Shown: positions 17,578 to 28,140, counted from the first letter of the stretch. The stretch: 64,000 bases of DNA from an uncultured Roseivirga sp. (GCA_947493005.1 CANLOY010000006.1:186001-250000); one strand, 5' to 3'. The notes: generated by a model not told the origin, from the letters alone. Translations and numbers: made by a program.

Positions 17578-18591
17578 TTAAAATTTCATTCTCGGTAAAG
17601 CACTCACGCTCTGATCAACAAACTCCTTTTGCAAATATTTGTAATGCGCTGCCATGGCTATCATACCAGCATTGTCGGTACAATATTCAAAAGCGGGAAT
17701 ATATACCTTCCAGTTTTCTTTTTCGGCAAGCTCTTTCAAGGAGGACCTTAACCCACTATTGGCAGAAACACCTCCAGCTACTGCAATTTCTTTGATATTA
17801 TATTGCTTAGCCGCTTTTCTCAGCTTTTGTAAAAGCATTTGAACAAGCGTTTTCTGAATACTCGCACAAAGATCATTCATATTCTCTTTGATGAAATGCT
17901 CATTCTTTTTGAGTTCATCTCTCAGAAAATAAAGAACTCCGGTTTTGATACCGCTAAAAGAATAGCTCAATCCTGGCATTTCCGTTTCAGGAAACTTAAA
18001 CCGATCAGGGTTGCCTTGCTGTGCCAGCTTATCTACCATTGGCCCACCTGGATATCCTAATCCAAGCATTTTAGCAGATTTATCGAAAGCCTCTCCTACG
18101 GCATCGTCTTGTGTTTCTCCAACAACCTTCATCTTCAAGTAATCCTCAACCAATACAATTTGCGTGTGCCCTCCACTTACTGTGAGGCACAAAAAAGGAA
18201 AAGATGGTTTGGGGTCATCAATAAAATGAGCCAGAATATGAGCTTGCATATGATTGACTTCTATCAAAGGAATATCCAAGGCCAAAGCCATTGATTTAGC
18301 AAAAGAAGTACCTACAAGTAAAGCCCCCATTAAACCAGGGCCTCGGGTAAAAGCAATTGCAGAAAGTTCATCCTTAGAAATGGCAGCATTTTTGAGTGAT
18401 TGATCCACGACTGGAACAATGTTTTGTTGATGTGCTCTGCTGGCCAACTCAGGAACCACTCCACCATAATTTTCGTGCACAGATTGCGTTGCGATAATAT
18501 TATTGAGTATTTTGCCGTTAACTGCGACTGCTGCAGATGTTTCGTCACAAGATGATTCTATGGCTAAGATTTTGATATCAGAGGAAGGCAT
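17578..18591 (-). CDS. tsaD: tRNA threonylcarbamoyladenosine transferase TsaD
   Basis: TsaD transfers the threonylcarbamoyl group to A37 of ANN-decoding tRNAs with TsaB and TsaE. The 337-residue sequence has ILAIESSCDETSAAV at the N-terminus, the metal-binding HMQAH, TVSGGHTQIVLVE, GEAFDKSAKMLGLGYPGGP, SFSGIKTG, AVAGGVSANSGLR and CTDNAGMIA. All are expected for a full-length protein. Its start codon overlaps by one base the start of the divergent tamB-like gene, so its promoter must lie inside that gene. It heads the operon running to the HNH gene. Confidence 0.97.
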   Translation of the reverse strand: MPSSDIKILAIESSCDETSAAVAVNGKILNNIIATQSVHENYGGVVPELASRAHQQNIVPVVDQSLKNAAISKDELSAIAFTRGPGLMGALLVGTSFAKSMALALDIPLIEVNHMQAHILAHFIDDPKPSFPFLCLTVSGGHTQIVLVEDYLKMKVVGETQDDAVGEAFDKSAKMLGLGYPGGPMVDKLAQQGNPDRFKFPETEMPGLSYSFSGIKTGVLYFLRDELKKNEHFIKENMNDLCASIQKTLVQMLLQKLRKAAKQYNIKEIAVAGGVSANSGLRSSLKELAEKENWKVYIPAFEYCTDNAGMIAMAAHYKYLQKEFVDQSVSALPRMKF

Positions 18592-21500
18592 TGAAGGAGA
18601 AAATTAAAAGATCGCAAGTTATTAAAAAACGGATTGTTAAATCAATTCTTTGGCTTGTACTCACACCCTTTATTTTACTTTCGCTGGTAGCCCTCTTAAT
18701 TCATCTGCCTCCAATCCAGAATTATTTAAGCGACCGTATCACCAATTACCTTACCGAAGGCACTGGTTATCAAACTGAAATAGACTACATCAATGTCAAG
18801 TGGTTTAACACTGTAGCTATTGATGGAGTAAAGATTTACGACCTGAATGAGGTCAAAATGATCGGGATCGATGAACTGGCTTTAACCTTTAGCCTTAGAG
18901 ACTTAATTGGTAAAAGAAATATTCAAACAAAGGAAGCCTGGGTTAAAGGTGCCGATGTAAATTTGAGAGATGAAACTCCCAGACGTTTGAATGTAGATGA
19001 CTGGGTCATTAAGATTGCTGAATTATTTGCCTCTCAATCGTCATCAGACCCTAACGCACAAGCTGGAGCATTTTCAATAGATCAGATTACTTTATTGGAA
19101 AGTAAGTTTAGCATTTCTGATAGCTCTCGTGACAGTGTTAAAAATGGTTTTGATTACAATCATTTTCAGTTGGTAGATTTAAATGCCGACTTACTCAACC
19201 TGAAAGCTGTGGCCGATACTTTTCAAATTGACGTCAAGTATTTGTCTACCCGAGACAGTGCTTCGAATATGACTATTGATGAGTTGAAAACCTTTTTTCG
19301 TAACTCTCAAAAAGGCATGGCCTTTTATGGTCTTGATTTGAAAATGGGAAAATCCCGAATCACAGATGAAGTTGTTTTCAGTCATGACCGTCCGGGGCAG
19401 ATGGGCTACTTTGTAGACAGTGTCTATATAGAGGCTAACTTTAACAAAACACGCCTGCACACAGACGAACTGAGTTATTTTGTACCCGAGTTCAAACAAT
19501 ATAATGAACTTGTGAAAATTGACGGTTTTTTCGAGGGTAATGTAAGGCGTTTCTTCTCTGATAACTTCAGGCTCGATTTTGGAGAACAAACCATCTTGCA
19601 AGGGCAAATGGATATTGAGGGACTCCCCGATGTTGAACAAACAATTTTCGACATTACACTCACCAATTCTTCTATTACTGCCGATGACCTTATAGAATAC
19701 ATTGGGCCTCGCACCTATGACATCACCAGCAAATTAGGTTTGGTTAGAATGAACGGGCTCTTCTATGGCCCTATCAACCTTTTTGTCGCCAATGGAGAGT
19801 TTGATACAGAGCTGGGATATTTTTCATCCAACACTCAAATAACCGTAGAACCTGACCAGCTACCCTCCTACAAAGGGGCTTTGGATATGAACAACTTTAA
19901 CCTAGGTGTATTCACCGGAGATGACATCTTCCAGAATGTGGATATGACAGGTACGATTGAGGGAGAAGGTTTTACATTGGAAGACGCCAATTTTTCTCTT
20001 GATGCCAGCATACCTAGAATTGGCATCAATGGATACGATTATAAAAATATAGAAACAGATGGAGAATTTGAGCAGTCATTCTTCAAAGGTCAGATGCAAG
20101 TACTTGATCCCAATCTGAAAATGACTATTGATGGCTCAATAGATCTAAGAGACAACAAACAAAGGTTCGAAATTGAAGGCGTGTTGGATACGGCAAGACT
20201 GAACTCTATTAATATTTCCGAAGAAGATATTGCGTTGGCCACCAATTTCTCGGTTGACATGACGGGTATTAAACTGGATAGTATTCTGGGTAATGTATAC
20301 CTCACTGATACTTATTTAAAATATCAGGAAAACGATATCGTATTCGACTCTCTCCTATTCAGTTCCAGACGAGATTTTAATGAAAGGTCGGTTAGGTTTA
20401 GTTCCGAAGACCAGTTTGAAGTAGAACTAGACGGAGACTTTGAATTTACAAGCCTTTTAAATGAGGCAGAAAATATCAATGAACAGTATAGGCTGATCTT
20501 CTCGAGCAGAATGCAGGAGGCAAATGCTTTTGTAGATCAAAACAGGCCTCTGGATGAAAAATTCAATATTAGATATAAAATTGACCTACATGATATCAGC
20601 CCTGTGCTACAACTATTTGACACCTCCATTTACGTCTCAGAAAACGCAAAATTACAGGGACGGTTTGGTAATCTGGAGGGTGAAGAGTTTGCATTAAGTG
20701 TTACTGCAGATACTGTAAAGTGGGCAAACATTAGGCTTGTTGGAAATGAAGTAGATATTAACTCTACTGACTTCAGAGATGCATCAAAAGTACAGACACT
20801 CGGATTCCTAAGGTCTGATAAGCAACTGTATGCAAATACTTCCGAAACCGACAGCCTTTCTATTCAGGCGATTTGGGAAGGTACTGAAATCAAAATTCAG
20901 CAATACATCAAACAACTCAGCAGTGGTAATAGAGCTGAAATTAATGCCAAGGTCAATTTCTTTCCAGACGAGACGGTACTAAATTTCGAAGACTCAGAGT
21001 TAATTGCATTAAACGAAACATGGAAAATATCTGAAGACAACAGTGTAACGTTCGGTGAAAGACGAATTGACATTAAAAACCTAAGTATTGAAAACATTGA
21101 TCAATCAATCAGTTTTGGTGGAGAAGTTGCTGTAACAAAAGATAGTACCAAAACCTTAGGGATTGAGTTCAAAGATGTTTCAGTAGCCAATCTCGACCCG
21201 TTAACTTCTAAAAGTTATACAGGAAAACTAAACGGCTCATTGAGCGCTCAAAACCTTTATTTCAACCCATTATTATTTGGTGAAATAGAACTAAACGAGC
21301 TGCGTGTAAACAACTTTCTGGTGGGCGATCTGGATGGTAGTCTTACATGGAATGACTTTAACAAAAAGTTTGATCTGAACTTTAGTGTTGATCGACTAAA
21401 CAAAAAAATCATATCTCTAAAAGGAGATTTCTTCCCTTCCAGAAAAGACAATCAGTTCAATTTAGATCTATTACTTAGTGATGCCAATCTCAACATTGCA

Positions 21501-23117
21501 GAGCCTTTTATAGATGAATATTTTAGCCAAATCGATGGTTTTATTAATGGTAATTACAAAGTTACCGGTACAGTAGGATCACCAGTAATTGATGGTAAAG
21601 GATCATTGAATAATGGTCAAATGAAGATAAATTATCTCAACACCAATTATAACTTCAATGGCGGGGTAGAATTCAAGAAAGATTCTATCCTATTATCTAA
21701 CATCACATTTTCAGATGTCACAGCAAATCAGGCAGATTTCAACGGAAGTATTTCGCATGATTCATTCAATGACTTCAGGCTCGACTTATCAGGAGACCTG
21801 GATCAATTTCAGGTATTAAACCTACCTGAAGATTTAAGTGAACCGTTTTATGGAACCGCATATGCAACGGGTATCGTCAACCTGATTGGAGAGGCATCTA
21901 ACTTAACCATTGAAGCTGATGTAACCACTGATGATAACACTCGCTTGTTTATCCCAATCAGTGAAGGAACCGATGAAACTGATAACCCCGACTATATCAC
22001 CTTTGTAGATAGAACTGATACTACTCAGGTTGAGTTAGCGATTGAGGAAAATGAAGAGGTTGGAAAAATTAAAATCGAAGGGCTAAAACTAGACCTAAAT
22101 ATTGATGTAACTCCTGATGCTTATGTGGAGATCATAATCGACCCTAAATCAGGCGATATCATCAGAGGAAAAGGTAATGGCCAGCTTAGGCTTGAAATTG
22201 ATACGCAAGGAGAATTTCAAATAACTGGTGGTATTGATATTGTTGAAGGAGCATACAATTTTTCGCTTTACAACCTGATTCCAAAAGAGTTTGATATTGA
22301 GCAGCCAAGCAACATCACCTGGTATGGAGACCCCTACTCGGGAGTTTTGGACATCAATGGTTCATATTCCCAGAATACTTCATTGCAACCTATTCTTGAG
22401 CAGACTGGTTTTGCAGCACCTATAAATGAGGGATCAGCCGTTTCAAGAAGGTTTCCTACCAAAGTATTGCTGGCGCTTAAAGGCCCCATGCTTTCACCTG
22501 AAATCAGCTTTGATATAGACTTTAGTGAAATTCAGGGGCAAGAGAATCAGGTGGCCATCAATGCCTTTAAAAATCGTCTGCAAAGCGATGAACAAGAACT
22601 AAACCGTCAGGTACTAAGCTTGATTGTACTCAATCGCTTCTCTGATCAGGGTGGACTCACAATTGGTGGAAAAACTACCAGCCAAAACGTAAGTCAATTA
22701 CTTTCTAACCAGTTAAGTCAACTTGTAGCCCAATTGGATGAAAACCTTGAGGTGGATTTTGATCTGGCCGACCTCGATCAGGATGCGTTTAATACCTTCC
22801 AATTGAGATTATCTTATACATTCCTGAATGGCCGTCTTAGAGTTACCCGAGAAGGTGGAATCACCAACCTAGTAGATATTAATAGCATAGCTGGAGACTG
22901 GACTGCCGAATACTTACTCACTACTGATGGTCGATATAAAATTAAAGTATACTCCCGAAGCAACTATGATATCACTAAGCTAGCCAGTGCGCAAACAGCC
23001 ACTACTAACACCACAGGGGCAAGTGTAACACAAACCACCAGTTTCAATACGCTTAGAGAATTCTTTTCCGGTGTGAATAGAAAAAGAAAAAAGCGTAAAG
23101 GGCAAACTAAAAACTAA
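18591..23117 (+). CDS. TamB/AsmA-like translocation and assembly module protein
   Basis: Very large (1508 residues) envelope protein of the AsmA/TamB superfamily. It has an N-terminal membrane anchor (about 15-37), then a long run of beta-strand-rich repeats (VDLNADLLNLKAVADTFQ style) typical of the hydrophobic groove that spans the periplasm. A C-terminal TamB (DUF490) domain holds GGIDIVEGAYNFSLYNLIP, YSQNTSLQPILEQTG and VLSLIVLNRFS. These proteins are linked to phospholipid transport and outer-membrane protein assembly. The only plausible start is TTG at 18591; the frame is closed by a stop at 18573 and no ATG lies near the anchor. The C-terminal tail is very basic (RKRKKRKGQ). Confidence 0.88.
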   Translation: MKEKIKRSQVIKKRIVKSILWLVLTPFILLSLVALLIHLPPIQNYLSDRITNYLTEGTGYQTEIDYINVKWFNTVAIDGVKIYDLNEVKMIGIDELALTFSLRDLIGKRNIQTKEAWVKGADVNLRDETPRRLNVDDWVIKIAELFASQSSSDPNAQAGAFSIDQITLLESKFSISDSSRDSVKNGFDYNHFQLVDLNADLLNLKAVADTFQIDVKYLSTRDSASNMTIDELKTFFRNSQKGMAFYGLDLKMGKSRITDEVVFSHDRPGQMGYFVDSVYIEANFNKTRLHTDELSYFVPEFKQYNELVKIDGFFEGNVRRFFSDNFRLDFGEQTILQGQMDIEGLPDVEQTIFDITLTNSSITADDLIEYIGPRTYDITSKLGLVRMNGLFYGPINLFVANGEFDTELGYFSSNTQITVEPDQLPSYKGALDMNNFNLGVFTGDDIFQNVDMTGTIEGEGFTLEDANFSLDASIPRIGINGYDYKNIETDGEFEQSFFKGQMQVLDPNLKMTIDGSIDLRDNKQRFEIEGVLDTARLNSINISEEDIALATNFSVDMTGIKLDSILGNVYLTDTYLKYQENDIVFDSLLFSSRRDFNERSVRFSSEDQFEVELDGDFEFTSLLNEAENINEQYRLIFSSRMQEANAFVDQNRPLDEKFNIRYKIDLHDISPVLQLFDTSIYVSENAKLQGRFGNLEGEEFALSVTADTVKWANIRLVGNEVDINSTDFRDASKVQTLGFLRSDKQLYANTSETDSLSIQAIWEGTEIKIQQYIKQLSSGNRAEINAKVNFFPDETVLNFEDSELIALNETWKISEDNSVTFGERRIDIKNLSIENIDQSISFGGEVAVTKDSTKTLGIEFKDVSVANLDPLTSKSYTGKLNGSLSAQNLYFNPLLFGEIELNELRVNNFLVGDLDGSLTWNDFNKKFDLNFSVDRLNKKIISLKGDFFPSRKDNQFNLDLLLSDANLNIAEPFIDEYFSQIDGFINGNYKVTGTVGSPVIDGKGSLNNGQMKINYLNTNYNFNGGVEFKKDSILLSNITFSDVTANQADFNGSISHDSFNDFRLDLSGDLDQFQVLNLPEDLSEPFYGTAYATGIVNLIGEASNLTIEADVTTDDNTRLFIPISEGTDETDNPDYITFVDRTDTTQVELAIEENEEVGKIKIEGLKLDLNIDVTPDAYVEIIIDPKSGDIIRGKGNGQLRLEIDTQGEFQITGGIDIVEGAYNFSLYNLIPKEFDIEQPSNITWYGDPYSGVLDINGSYSQNTSLQPILEQTGFAAPINEGSAVSRRFPTKVLLALKGPMLSPEISFDIDFSEIQGQENQVAINAFKNRLQSDEQELNRQVLSLIVLNRFSDQGGLTIGGKTTSQNVSQLLSNQLSQLVAQLDENLEVDFDLADLDQDAFNTFQLRLSYTFLNGRLRVTREGGITNLVDINSIAGDWTAEYLLTTDGRYKIKVYSRSNYDITKLASAQTATTNTTGASVTQTTSFNTLREFFSGVNRKRKKRKGQTKN

Positions 23118-23186
23118 GCGGTATTATAGATTTATATAAACTAATCAGGTCTTCGCTGGTTAGCATAAAGAACGATTAAAGTATCT

Positions 23187-24488
23187 ATGCCCAAAGTCAC
23201 CATTTTCTGGTTTAGAAGAGATTTAAGGCTTTTAGACAATACCGCACTGAATTATGCACTCAAGGAAAACACTCCAGTGCTTCCAATATTCATTTTCGAC
23301 AGAAACATACTTGATGATCTAGAGGATAAAACAGACCCCAGAGTCAATTTTATTCATCAATCTATAAAAAACATTCATGAATCTTTAAAGTCAAAAGGTA
23401 GTGGCATAAAAACCTTCTACTCTACTCCCATAGAGGCTTTTAAAGAGCTCACCTCCTCTTATGAAATTGTCTCGGTTTTCACCAATAGAGATTACGAACC
23501 TTACGCTCTTTCAAGAGATAACGAGATAAGTTCGTTCTTAAAAACCAAGAACATTGGTTTCTACACTTTCAAAGACCATGTAATTTTCGAAAAGGAAGAA
23601 ATAGTTTCTGGATCTGGCACCTTCTATAAGGTATTCACTCCTTATAGTCGAGCCTGGTTAGAAAAATACAAAGCCAACCCTCCTCATGTTTCAGGAAATG
23701 CACTTGAATCTTCAAACTGGTTTGCAAAAGGTGAAAAGGAAATTCATAGTCTGGAAAGCATTGGTTTTAAAAAGTCGAGTATCTCTATCCCTTCCAGCCA
23801 AATCAATGAAGGTTTAATTAGTGCTTATGACCAACGTAGGAACTTTCCGTCAGTAAATGGCACCTCAAAGCTTGGTATTCACCTACGCTTTGGAACTATA
23901 AGTATTCGAAGCCTGGCGGAAATAGCTATTTCAAAAAATCAAACATTCTTAAATGAACTGATCTGGAGGGACTTTTATGCGATGATATTAGCAAACAATC
24001 CTCAGGTTATTGGGAATGCTTTTAAACCTCAGTATGATCAAATGCAATGGATCAATGATGAATCTGATTTTGAAAGATGGTGTCAAGGTAAAACAGGTTA
24101 TCCAATTGTCGATGCCGGTATGCGGGAACTAAATACTACCGGTTTTATCCACAACAGAGTCAGAATGATTACAGCCAGTTTTTTGACCAAACATTTATTG
24201 ATTGATTGGCGCTGGGGTGAAGCATATTTTGCTGAAAAACTGTTGGACTTTGATTTGGCATCTAACAATGGTGGCTGGCAGTGGGCAGCAGGAACCGGTA
24301 CCGATGCACAACCTTATTTCCGCGTATTCAATCCACAGTCTCAAACAGAAAAGTTTGATAAAGATTTAAAGTATATCAAGAAGTGGATTCCTGAATATGG
24401 CACATCTGATTATCCAAAACCAATCGTAGAACACAAATTTGCAAGATTGAGAGCAATCAATGCCTACAAAGAGGCATTAGGGAAGTAG
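23187..24488 (+). CDS. Cryptochrome/DNA photolyase family protein
   Basis: 433-residue photolyase, which uses blue light and FAD to reverse UV-induced pyrimidine dimers. The N-terminal alpha/beta antenna domain begins WFRRDLRLLDNTAL. The helical FAD domain has FLNELIWRDFYAMIL, WCQGKTGYPIVDAGMRELN, GFIHNRVRMITASFL, DWRWGEAYFAEKLLDFDLASN and QPYFRVFNPQSQ, the class I pattern. Length is slightly short but all core motifs are present. CPD repair is the most likely role; a cryptochrome-like signalling role cannot be excluded. It follows the tamB-like gene by 69 nt. Confidence 0.9.
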   Translation: MPKVTIFWFRRDLRLLDNTALNYALKENTPVLPIFIFDRNILDDLEDKTDPRVNFIHQSIKNIHESLKSKGSGIKTFYSTPIEAFKELTSSYEIVSVFTNRDYEPYALSRDNEISSFLKTKNIGFYTFKDHVIFEKEEIVSGSGTFYKVFTPYSRAWLEKYKANPPHVSGNALESSNWFAKGEKEIHSLESIGFKKSSISIPSSQINEGLISAYDQRRNFPSVNGTSKLGIHLRFGTISIRSLAEIAISKNQTFLNELIWRDFYAMILANNPQVIGNAFKPQYDQMQWINDESDFERWCQGKTGYPIVDAGMRELNTTGFIHNRVRMITASFLTKHLLIDWRWGEAYFAEKLLDFDLASNNGGWQWAAGTGTDAQPYFRVFNPQSQTEKFDKDLKYIKKWIPEYGTSDYPKPIVEHKFARLRAINAYKEALGK

Positions 24489-24505
24489 TTTAACTATATT
24501 TCGGC

Positions 24506-25381
24506 ATGCGTTGCTTTTTGTTGAGTCTGGTACTATTAATAGGACAAGTTTCTACAGCTTTCAGTCAGGATACTATTCCACCAAAAAATAACCTGAACAA
24601 AATCGCTCTTTATGGTGGACTTGGCTATGGTGCAACAATTTTCACGCTAAGCCAGGCGTGGTACAAGGAACAAGGACTTGATAAATTCAAGTTTTTCAAT
24701 GACAATGCTGAGTGGAAACAGGTAGATAAGTTTGGTCACATGTACTCTACTTACCATCTATCCCGAGCCAGTTATCATCTACTCAGGAATACCAATCTGG
24801 ATGACCATAAAGCATTGTTCTGGAGTACAGGACTCAGCACCCTTCTATTGTTACCCGTTGAAATACTCGATGGCTTTTCTCCTGACTTTGGTTTTTCTTA
24901 CGGAGACATGATTGCCAATGCCGCTGGTTCAGGAATGTTCCTATGGCAACAGTTGCTATGGAAAGAACAAAGAATCAAAATGAAATGGAGTTTTCATGAA
25001 ACAAGTCTTGCCGGATTAAGGCCTAATACTCTGGGAAGCGGGTTATTGGAAGAGCTATTAAAAGACTATAATGGACAAACTTATTGGTTTTCTTTCGACA
25101 TACATGCATTCACGAAGAAAGGTCGTTTTCCCAAATGGTTAAACCTGGCTGCCGGGTATGGGGCACAGAACATAGTTTTCTCCAGAGACAATGAAAACCT
25201 CCATGCTGGGTTTCAGAACTTCAGGCAGTATTACTTAGGAATTGACTTTGACCTATCTTATATAAAAACAAACAAGAAATGGCTTAAAGTGCTGCTGTTT
25301 TTGGGAGACATCATTCGTTTGCCTGCACCAACTTTAGCATTTGACAAAAATGGTATTAAAGGCCACCTATTCTATTATTAA
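24506..25381 (+). CDS. DUF2279 domain protein, secreted or membrane-associated
   Basis: 291 residues with an N-terminal signal peptide (FLLSLVLLIGQVSTAFS). The DUF2279 pattern is visible: ALYGGLGYGATIFTLSQAWY, KQVDKFGHMYSTYHLSR, and GFSYGDMIANAAGS. Hydrophobic stretches at about 30-48, 105-121 and 133-150 suggest a small envelope protein. The family's function is not known. It lies 17 nt after the photolyase gene and ends 27 nt from the convergent LytTR gene. The start ATG at 24506 gives a normal signal peptide. Confidence 0.78.
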   Translation: MRCFLLSLVLLIGQVSTAFSQDTIPPKNNLNKIALYGGLGYGATIFTLSQAWYKEQGLDKFKFFNDNAEWKQVDKFGHMYSTYHLSRASYHLLRNTNLDDHKALFWSTGLSTLLLLPVEILDGFSPDFGFSYGDMIANAAGSGMFLWQQLLWKEQRIKMKWSFHETSLAGLRPNTLGSGLLEELLKDYNGQTYWFSFDIHAFTKKGRFPKWLNLAAGYGAQNIVFSRDNENLHAGFQNFRQYYLGIDFDLSYIKTNKKWLKVLLFLGDIIRLPAPTLAFDKNGIKGHLFYY

Positions 25382-25408
25382 CTCTTTGAGAAGATTATAA
25401 ATGTCCAG

Positions 25409-26188
25409 CTAAATCATTTTAAACCGGGCAAGCACATCTTTCTTATACTTTAAACTCAAAGTCAGTTTTTCCTCGGTTCCTTCCAGTATAAGTGTCTTCT
25501 TGGCTGTTATACTCTTTGGCTCATCCTTTATCTGAACAATCTTTCGAATGTTTACTGCATTCGAACGGTTAACACGAAGAATATTTTTTGATAATCGTTC
25601 TATCTTTTCCAGAAAGTCCTTTAAATGTGTGCTAACTACAATAGGGTATTTATGCGTAACACAAAAAACCCGTGTTGTATCACCATCGGCTTCTACGAAA
25701 ATGAAGTCCTCTACATGAACAGAATATACACCATCAGTATTTCGAAGCAATACCCTGTCATTAAGAACGTCCATGGGTACTTCTTGCCTTTCAGTACCAT
25801 CGCTTGAAGATTCTCTTAATGCACTAAAAGCATTAATCAGGTTGATTTTCAATTCCGTATTGGAAACAGGCTTCGAAACAAAGAAGACAGGGAACTCTGC
25901 CGAAGTAATTCGAGTATAGATTGACTGATCGTCTTGAATTTTCGTCAAATAGATTATTGGAATCCTTGCTCTCTTATTAATTCTTTCAGCAACATCTATT
26001 CCGTTCAACTCCCCTTTTAGCTCAATATCAAAAACACCAATATCCGGAAGTCCGTCTTCGATAGCTTCGAGTGCTTCTTCGCCAGTGGGGAAAGGCCCCA
26101 TTAAATCATAATCTGAAAGTCGATCTGCAAGATCATCTGCGAGGTAACGCTTGTCCTCCAGAATCATAATGGTTTTGCGTTCGGTCAT
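25409..26188 (-). CDS. LytTR-type response regulator
   Basis: 259-residue response regulator. The receiver domain (about 5-120) has the acidic pair at IMILEDKR, the phospho-acceptor Asp in IGVFDIELKG, Thr in IIYLTK and Lys in VSKPVS. The C-terminal LytTR domain (about 150-255) begins LRNTDGVYSVHVEDFIFVEADGD and includes LRVNRSNAVNIRKI, a fold that binds direct repeats in promoters. It starts 3 nt after the stop of the adjacent histidine kinase, so the two are an obvious pair. Its targets are unknown; nearby small genes with a shared upstream element are candidates. Confidence 0.93.
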   Translation of the reverse strand: MTERKTIMILEDKRYLADDLADRLSDYDLMGPFPTGEEALEAIEDGLPDIGVFDIELKGELNGIDVAERINKRARIPIIYLTKIQDDQSIYTRITSAEFPVFFVSKPVSNTELKINLINAFSALRESSSDGTERQEVPMDVLNDRVLLRNTDGVYSVHVEDFIFVEADGDTTRVFCVTHKYPIVVSTHLKDFLEKIERLSKNILRVNRSNAVNIRKIVQIKDEPKSITAKKTLILEGTEEKLTLSLKYKKDVLARFKMI

Positions 26189-26191
26189 TCA

Positions 26192-28117
26192 TCAGGCTTT
26201 TAGCGGAATAGTGATTTGGATTAAGGTCCACCCTTCTTGCCTAAACATAGAAAGTGCACCCTCCATATCATCCACTAAATTAGCCATCATTTGCATACCA
26301 AATCCAGTACTATTAGAAATATTAAACCCTTCAGGAAATCCAGGGCCATTATCCCTGATCTGAAGTAATAATTCACTCTCCTGTCTTTTTGTCTTTATCT
26401 GAAGCTCGTCTGCACCAAAGGTTTCTGCATATTTAGAAAAATTTGTGATCGCCTCATTGGCAATGAGCCCAATATTGAGTGCCTCAGTAGAAGTTACTGA
26501 TATTTCCTCCAGCTTAATCTCCAGCTTGGCCATATCACTGGCAACAGATGAAAATGTGTCTTGAATTAAGGTTTCCAGATAAGTAGCTAGTTGAATACTG
26601 GCCGCTACTTCAATATTATCTGTAAGCCTGGTTTGGAACAGGTATTTTGCCACACCTCCTAAAGCCTCAATCTTACCTTCTACATCACGTAAGACTTCCA
26701 ATTCCTTATCATGCGCTGTTTGTCGAGCCTTAGACCTTAAAAGCGCTGAAATCAAACCTAAAGCATTCTTCTGACTATGAAATGCATTATCGGTAATTAG
26801 TTTAATACGTTCATTGAGCGTGATCAGCGAAGCATTTCTTTTTCTGATTTGCCATAACTGCCAGCTGGCAATTACAATACCCAGAAGTGCCACCAAAACC
26901 AGATAAAGTCGCAACTGTCCCTTTTGCCTTTCAGATTTTGCTTCAATATTAGCAATTCGGGCATTTTGCTCTGCAATTGCTGTTTTTTGTTGCTCCCTTT
27001 CAAGCTCTGCTTTTGACTGAGCTTCCTGAACTCTCAAACGCTGCTTTCTTTGAAGGCTGTCTGTGAGAATATCAAAAATTTCATCTGCCTCCAATAGAGC
27101 TCTCAGACTATTTGAAGCTTTAAAAAGCTTCTTTTTTTCTTCAAGGATATTTCTTAATAATTCTGGGTCTCTGAGCTCTATTGCCAGTTCTTCAGCCTTG
27201 GTAAGATTCTCAAGCCCTTCTTTAAGTTTATCTTCAATTATATCAAGCTTACCCAGACGGTAATATATCTGAGCTATACCTGGTTTATCCTTAAGCCTTT
27301 CTCTGATTGTAAACGATTTGGTGTACATCTCTCTAGCCTTATCGAGACTATCCAATTTCAAGTAATTCCCACCTAAGGCACTAAACGTATAAGCTTTAGA
27401 CCTCTCTCGCCCCAAAGAATCTTTAATTTTTAGAGCTTTATGAAGTATCGGGAGTGCTTGTTCCAAGGAATCCAGGTCTTGTAGCTTTATGCCAATATTA
27501 TGAAGTGCAATTGAATATGAGGATATCTTTGTACTATCTTGTTTCCAAATTGAAGCCGCTCTTCGATAATATTGAATAGCTCTTTCAGGTTCTTCCAGCC
27601 TTGAGAAAACATTACCTAAACTATTCGATATTGCTGCTATATTAATAGCATCATTAGTATTTAATGCGACTGTAAGTGCCCTTTCATAAAACTCAACAGC
27701 AGTTTTAAAATCTCCTCTCGTTTTATAGATTCTTCCAATACTATTCAAACGATTAATAACCATTTTGTGATCATCAATCGACTCAGAAACTGATAGCGCC
27801 TTAGAGTAGTAAGTTAAAGCAGAATCATAAGAACTCTCCTTTTCAAAAATCCAACCATAGTTATTCAAAACATGAGACTTGGTAGATTTATCGTTTGTTA
27901 AATCAGCTAAAGAATCAGCTTTATTCAACCAAATTCTAGCCTCATTATTCCGATCAGACCTTTCTAGCTCCACAGCTCTATCTAATGCGGCTTTAGTATT
28001 GTTGTTTAATTTGAGGTTTTGAACTTGATTTTCACGGTCAAAACATCCAACAAAAATTGACATCAGAAGAAGAAATAGAAAAGCTCTTTTGGGTTCCACT
28101 GAATGGTTTTTCTGCAA
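26192..28117 (-). CDS. TPR-containing sensor histidine kinase (HisKA_2-like), lipoprotein signal
   Basis: 641-residue sensor kinase. After a lipobox-like N-terminus (LMSIFVGC) come about seven tetratricopeptide repeats (residues about 40-330, e.g. KSHVLNNYGWIFEKESSYDSA). A charged coiled coil (about 350-400), one membrane helix (LYLVLVALLGIVIASW) and a kinase core follow. The phospho-accepting His is in AFHSQKNALGLISALL, an H-box of the HisKA_2 type. The ATPase has NEAITN (N box), DNGPGF (G1) and GFGMQM (G2). The start is probably a TTG; the nearest ATG is inside the signal sequence. The TPR domain probably senses a periplasmic protein or peptide. It precedes its LytTR partner. Confidence 0.9.
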   Translation of the reverse strand: MQKNHSVEPKRAFLFLLLMSIFVGCFDRENQVQNLKLNNNTKAALDRAVELERSDRNNEARIWLNKADSLADLTNDKSTKSHVLNNYGWIFEKESSYDSALTYYSKALSVSESIDDHKMVINRLNSIGRIYKTRGDFKTAVEFYERALTVALNTNDAINIAAISNSLGNVFSRLEEPERAIQYYRRAASIWKQDSTKISSYSIALHNIGIKLQDLDSLEQALPILHKALKIKDSLGRERSKAYTFSALGGNYLKLDSLDKAREMYTKSFTIRERLKDKPGIAQIYYRLGKLDIIEDKLKEGLENLTKAEELAIELRDPELLRNILEEKKKLFKASNSLRALLEADEIFDILTDSLQRKQRLRVQEAQSKAELEREQQKTAIAEQNARIANIEAKSERQKGQLRLYLVLVALLGIVIASWQLWQIRKRNASLITLNERIKLITDNAFHSQKNALGLISALLRSKARQTAHDKELEVLRDVEGKIEALGGVAKYLFQTRLTDNIEVAASIQLATYLETLIQDTFSSVASDMAKLEIKLEEISVTSTEALNIGLIANEAITNFSKYAETFGADELQIKTKRQESELLLQIRDNGPGFPEGFNISNSTGFGMQMMANLVDDMEGALSMFRQEGWTLIQITIPLKA

Positions 28118-28140
28118 TGTCGTTTTTTTTTATTGAAATG

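Noticed and set aside
19191..19640. 149-codon minus-strand frame inside the TamB-like gene
   Set aside because: No start context, no recognisable protein, and the plus frame is continuous over 1508 codons.
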